Source: Parietaria judaica
Lineage: Eukaryota; Streptophyta; Magnoliopsida; Rosales; Urticaceae
Assembly: GCA_954871525.1 (NCBI GenBank)
Contig: OX940865.1
Location: 5,146,001 to 5,210,000, forward strand
Length of the DNA stretch: 64,000 bases
Direction of reading: 5' to 3'
The position numbers and the translations under genes are program-made. Below the pieces are notes generated by a model. The model had not been told where the DNA came from. It did no database searches and was given only the letters and a program-made list of their open reading frames with translations. Shown one piece after another: positions 60,419-64,000 of this stretch (position 1 is its first letter; each line of letters opens with the position of its first letter).

Positions 60419-63400
60419 AAAATCTCTCTCTCTCTCTCTCTCTCTGAGACCACAGAGCTAATTCACTCCTCTGAAACCACAGGAAATCTGCTTCAATTTG
60501 GCTCGATTCGAGACCTAGAATTTGAAATCGAGATCGAATTTGGGGATTTCTTGGCAATATTGAGTCGGAAAATGACTTGAGAATTTGGAGATGTGGCTCA
60601 CACAGCTCTAACCGCCTTTTGCTTCACGTATTATCACGCGCCGTGCTCGAACTTTTGGTCGTTTTACATAATGGTCCTCCTAAATATATTTTCTACATTT
60701 AGATCCTCCTTTCTGAATTTTGTAGCCAGTGCAGTGGCCCGCAATTAAACACTTCATCGAGATTTTGACTTAACCAATGTAATATAAGCTCAATAATTGA
60801 ATAAATATTATATATATTTTTAAATTGGCTAAAATTAATTTTTGTTGACTAAAATTTTTAGTGTAGTTTTTTTTATTAATTTAACAGAATTTTAATTATG
60901 TTGTTAAGTCTTAAATTCATCACTTTTGAGAGAGAGAATTCTTTTAACGGAAGATTTAAATTCGGTAAAAAATCTCTAAGAAAATAAATATAATTTTGAT
61001 CAAAAGAAAATAATAATTCATTGAAAAATTTGACTTTAATAAAATTAAATTTATGCGATTATAAAATTTAATAAGTTGCTAATTATGCTCTTATCAACCT
61101 AAAAAAATTAAAATCGATTATAGCACATTAACGATGAATCTAAACCCAAATAGTTTACATAGACAAACTAACTTAAGAAGAAAAAGAACCATAAAATTAA
61201 AAATTCATAAGTCAAAGAAGAATGAGGTACGAAGATAACTAACAATTAAGTTTAAGTAACTTTAAAACTCGTTTACATACAAATCCTAATTTACAAGATT
61301 CACAAAATATCTAAAATATATAATAAAAACATCAAGGTTAAATTAGATTAGTAAAATAAAATAAAATGAATGCGGGTATAAATTCTAATGGATTAACTGT
61401 TGAATTTTTTTTTTCCTTTTATTTGGAGAAAGTGTTCATTCTTCCTTCTAATTAAAAATAAGTACTACAAGAAAAATAGTAAGCAAAAGGATAGTAAGAA
61501 AAAAAATTAAATAGTAAGGAAAAGTGATAGTCATAAGCCATGAAAATAGGAGGACGGTTGATGCAAATAAAAATAAACCATAAATGGTGGGAAAGAGAAT
61601 ACAAAAGTAGTTGCACAAAACTAGAAAAACACTGACTTTTATGTATTAAACACGTGTCCGCTGTTAGGTTGAGTTGGAGTGCGAACTGCGATTTGTAGTT
61701 GGACACGTGGCATCTCTGTACACCACTAGAAACTTCTGAGCCGAAATCAAATTAATATAGCTGGATAATATTATATTATATTGTTCACCAACTCTACTTT
61801 TCGACAAAATGAAATAATTTTTCTTAACTATTTGTTTTTTTTCTTGCAAATATTAGCATCTTTTCCATTGCAATAGATGGGGAGGAAAAATCGAGAATTC
61901 GGTGCGAAATTTACAAATATTATATATTTTAGGTTTCTATTGAGAAAATTGAATTTCTTTTTACTACAAAAACGTGACAGAATATTTTTTTTGGGTATTC
62001 AGTTACAGTAATATTCGCGTTTACACCCGGCTCAGGTCCACACAAACAACGTTGATTTATCATTGTGGAGTCGTCGGAAGACTCCTTCACCAAAAGCACG
62101 CACCGAAGGCCCATCTCGGTCGTGTCAACGACGTCTTAGAGATCCATCTGGGTCGCATCGAGAACCTCAAGACTGGAAGACTCATTATCGCCTTCAAAAG
62201 ACTCGAAGACTCGTCTTTCGATCGACCGAAGGCCTCGGGACTCGTTGAAGATCACGTCAAGATCCGTCTCGGTCACCTCAATGACCTTGAAGATGTCGAT
62301 CAACCTGTCGGAGGACACTACACTACACAAAAAGCGTCACCCAGAACACCCGAGCGCGAGTATACACATGACAAATTCAAGCTCAGAATCGGCCAGAGAT
62401 GGGCGCTCACACTGTCATACAGATCCCATGTAACGCCACTAAATGGGGGTTAGAAGAATAAGACAAAACAACGACTTTTCAAACTTTGACTTGTCAACGA
62501 CACATCATCATTTAAACAATACCGTTGAATATTCAACGTCCACGACAACAAACACATAACTTTTGCCCATGGGACTTAAAACGACAATACAACATAAACG
62601 ACCACAGTTATTACAACACCATAAAACGACAATTACAAAGTACCACCATCACAAATATCCTTAATTTAATCCTTTACATTTTCGAAATAAAAGATCAACT
62701 AAAAATACGAAATTAACCACGACGAACATGTGGACTTCCTGAATCAAACTACTCCTCTTCCGGAGTCTGATACTGAACACCACTTGAAGCTGGAAAGAAA
62801 AAGATGTATATGGAAGGGGTGAGCACCACAGGCTCAGTAGGGAATCTATTACCAATTCGTTTTACCGAACCTTTATTAGTCAAATTTCGATTAACTAAAT
62901 TAAATGACATCATAAACCATTTAATCATAATTTCAATTATTTTAACCATTTTCAACAATAAAATAAATAATTATACCCCACAAAAGTCAAATCATTTCGG
63001 TGATCCATGCCGAGTCAGCTCGCGCCTTTTCTCCACTATATCTCATCGAGTCCTCAAGGCACGAGCACAGGTGGACTAGAAGTCCCTAACCGTAACTCGC
63101 CCTCGACTCGGGATCCTAATCACCACCAAAGACGGCCAGTTCGCCATGGGTCGAAATGTTGACTTTTGGGTCACCAATCATATCCATATCCAAAATCATA
63201 TCCGGCCTACTGCGCAGTAGCCAGCTGCTCGTCAGCAGCTCATCCGCCCGAAGCGGGTACCATATCAACACACATCATCCGCCCGAAGCGGGTGCCATAT
63301 CAACATACGTCATACCGACGTAACATAAACATAAAATATAATATCAAGCATCAAACCGATGCAAATCATACATGTTTTCCATCGTCGCCAACAAGCGACA

Positions 63401-64000
63401 TCAATCACAATACTAACTTTTATCTTTTTAATTAACATATAAATTCATTAATTCCGATATAAACCTATCCGGTTCAATCTTCATTAGAGCGTTGGTTTCT
63501 ATGTTCATTTTAATTTGCGAGAAAAGGTAATAGCCCCTACCTCGATTTGTGGAAACTTGATCGATTGACTAGCTAGTCGAAGATGCGGGTTTGTCTTGGC
63601 CTTGAGATTGATGATTAGAGACTTCGGGATCTGTTGAACTATTCAAGACGGGTGGTTCGGGCAACACGGTTATCGAGGCGACCACGGGACGACTATCCGT
63701 GCCAGCTATAACACCGATACCATCCATAAGTCAAATACTACTAAGATTGGAATTTAAACTGTCAATTGAAAACCCGATACACTGGAATTTAACCCGGGCC
63801 GAATTCCCGTCGGGCACGCAAAACGAGGCAGCAAAACGAGCATCAATTCGATAAATTTATACTTCTCCTAGCTTAATTCAACTGTTCTAAACGCAATGGC
63901 GAGGTCAATTTCATCAATCAAGGCCCAGAATATACCTATTTTTTATCATCTCAAAATCAGAAACTAGGGCAAGGAAATTCGAGCTCACCGAGAGTCCGAT
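60419..64000. other. Upstream region of RVE and unassigned DNA to window end
   Basis: The first ~200 bp hold the RVE 5' UTR and promoter, including a CT tract. At 60650-61900 the sequence is AT-rich and empty. A GC-richer stretch (62050-62450) is open on several frames but shows no family I know. From 62700 to 64000 there are short open stretches and no assignable gene. Confidence 0.4.
63241..63310. repeat. Two 35-bp tandem copies with hairpin core
   Basis: CATCCGCCCGAAGCGGGT occurs at 63241 and 63276, each followed by a CCATATCAACA word. CCCGAAGCGGG can form a short hairpin. Confidence 0.75.

Noticed and set aside
61974..62453. Plus-strand frame of 159 codons
   Set aside because: Repetitive charged sequence without recognised domain or splice context; not called.
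63569..63727. Minus-strand ATG frame of 52 codons (MDGIGVIAGTDSRP...)
   Set aside because: It starts with ATG and looks protein-like, but it is short and has no family match; it could be a transposon exon.

Overview
This window looks like nuclear DNA of a eudicot plant. It has intron-rich genes with GT/AG splice sites, long AT-rich spacers, and abundant LTR retrotransposons, MITEs and Mutator-like elements. No rRNA, tRNA, CRISPR or bacterial-type operon was seen. The species cannot be named from the sequence. Exon coordinates were worked out by hand from reading frame, splice sites and phase, without transcript evidence.

Left part (1-21 kb), genes on the minus strand: a plastid-targeted DUF2358/NTF2-like protein (1053-3282); an RRM protein gene (about 4640-7260) whose first exon is split by a hAT-type MITE and whose 3' exons sit in four tandem ~356-bp units; two fragments of a RING-H2 gene; a COG4-like pseudogene carrying a second copy of the same MITE; an LCBK2-like lipid kinase (10623-14117, 12 exons); and plastid ribosomal protein uL5c (18500-20253). 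A solo LTR (15604-16455) and a hAT-like element (16905-17702), each with perfect target duplications, lie in the spacers.

Centre: a ten-exon plus-strand gene (21811-28910) encodes a plant 4E-T-like protein of the CBE1 type, with a canonical eIF4E-binding motif. Downstream, 29-58 kb is mostly repetitive. A block from the 3' side of the clock MYB gene (58104-60418, RVE-like) occurs up to three times. These copies are interrupted by a non-autonomous LTR element with an internally duplicated 5' LTR (31271-33172), a decayed GCN2 HisRS-like region (33690-36490), a 13.7-kb Ty3/gypsy Tat-lineage element with an antisense ORF (37685-51371) that itself holds a solo LTR (41577-44313), two Pack-MULE-like elements (about 51547-53077 and 56252-57694; the first carries an ATP synthase delta'-like fragment), and another solo LTR (53670-55010).

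Gene content matches two Arabidopsis neighbourhoods as I recall them: LCBK2 next to an NTF2-like gene on chromosome 2, and RVE5-CBE1-RPL5 on chromosome 4. The intact genes are ordinary housekeeping or regulatory genes (plastid translation, mRNA cap-binding control, sphingolipid phosphorylation, circadian transcription) and do not form a functional cluster. I found no clearly new biological system. The most unusual features are the MITE-split RRM exon, the two-exon tandem amplification, the antisense ORF with its own TATA box inside the Tat element, and the duplicated LTR of the short element.
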